This document shows, piece after piece, positions 4,928 to 5,019 of a stretch of DNA of 5,019 nt (positions are counted from its first letter, which is position 1; each line of letters opens with the position of its first letter). Location: assembly GCA_020025965.1 (NCBI GenBank), contig JAHHRG010000092.1:1-5019 (forward strand), written 5' to 3'. The notes beneath the pieces are model-generated. The model had not been told where the DNA came from. It saw nothing but the letters and a program-made list of their open reading frames with translations, and made no database searches. The position numbers and the translations under genes are program-made. The DNA is from Sutterella sp. GTDB taxonomy: Bacteria > Pseudomonadota > Gammaproteobacteria > Burkholderiales > Burkholderiaceae_F.

Positions 4928-5019
4928 CGGAAAACGACAATAAGAACTGTCCACTTGCGTCAATAAGAATTGACCACTTCCGCCAATAAGATCTGGCCAC
5001 TTACGACAATAAGAACTGT
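4928..5019 (+). repeat. Tandem array of four 23-bp units, open at the right edge
   Basis: Units lie at 4928-4950, 4951-4973, 4974-4996 and 4997-5019. The consensus begins CCACTTNCGNCAATAAGA and ends in about five less constant bases. The first unit has lost its CCACTT part. Single relatives occur at 4781-4803 and, weaker, at 2358. In reverse complement the unit resembles the GTGGGTCAATTT..CTGTCGC units of the opposite end, so it is probably the inverted inner-to-outer part of an IS21-like end continuing past the window. There are no unique spacers between units. Confidence 0.75.

Noticed and set aside
4928..5019. Possible CRISPR array at the right edge
   Set aside because: The 23-bp units are directly contiguous and diverged, with no unique spacers between repeats, no leader and no cas gene nearby. 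IS-end sub-repeats explain them better.
4928..5019. Replication-origin iterons
   Set aside because: There is no rep gene, AT-rich unwinding region or DnaA box in view, and related units occur in inverted orientation as element ends elsewhere in the window.

Overview
The window looks like an accessory stretch of a proteobacterial chromosome. A DsbL/DsbI-type disulfide-bond pair occupies the left edge. In known genomes such pairs belong to arylsulfate sulfotransferase (AssT) loci of enterobacteria and of gut betaproteobacteria such as Sutterellaceae. The balanced base composition and the IS256- and IS21-like material fit a gut betaproteobacterium, but that assignment is inference, not proof.

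Layout. Positions 3-143 hold the last 46 codons of a DsbA-fold oxidoreductase (DsbL-like). It is followed after 3 nt by a complete DsbB/DsbI-type quinone-linked membrane oxidase (147-779) and a strong hairpin terminator. From about 850 to 2460 is mobile-element debris: an IS21-like end made of 23-bp units, an IS256-family insertion sequence (about 962-2249) whose transposase is on the minus strand (993-2192), a degenerate inverted counterpart of the IS21-like end, and a pair of AACGCAGT-type repeats. A second, nearly identical copy of the dsbI terminator (2473-2507) has no gene in front of it. Next comes one large plus-strand gene (2693-4567, 624 aa) with DUF262 (DGQQR) and DUF1524 (HNH-type) domains. 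It is a single-chain GmrSD-like, probably modification-dependent restriction protein with its own terminator. The last 400 bases (4620-5019) are non-coding and built almost wholly of 23/24-bp-period repeats: AACGCAGT units, GTGGGTCA units, inverted CCACTT units and a lone IS256-type end. They form a roughly 218-bp tandem duplication that runs off the right edge.

How it fits together. DsbL and DsbI work as a redox couple: DsbI re-oxidises DsbL and passes electrons to quinone. The transposase serves only its element. The DUF262-DUF1524 gene appears as a solitary defence-type cargo gene, insulated by terminators on both sides and bracketed by the same repeat family. The most unusual material is the repeat system around that gene, best read as short, transposase-less IS21-type mini-elements with abutted ends.
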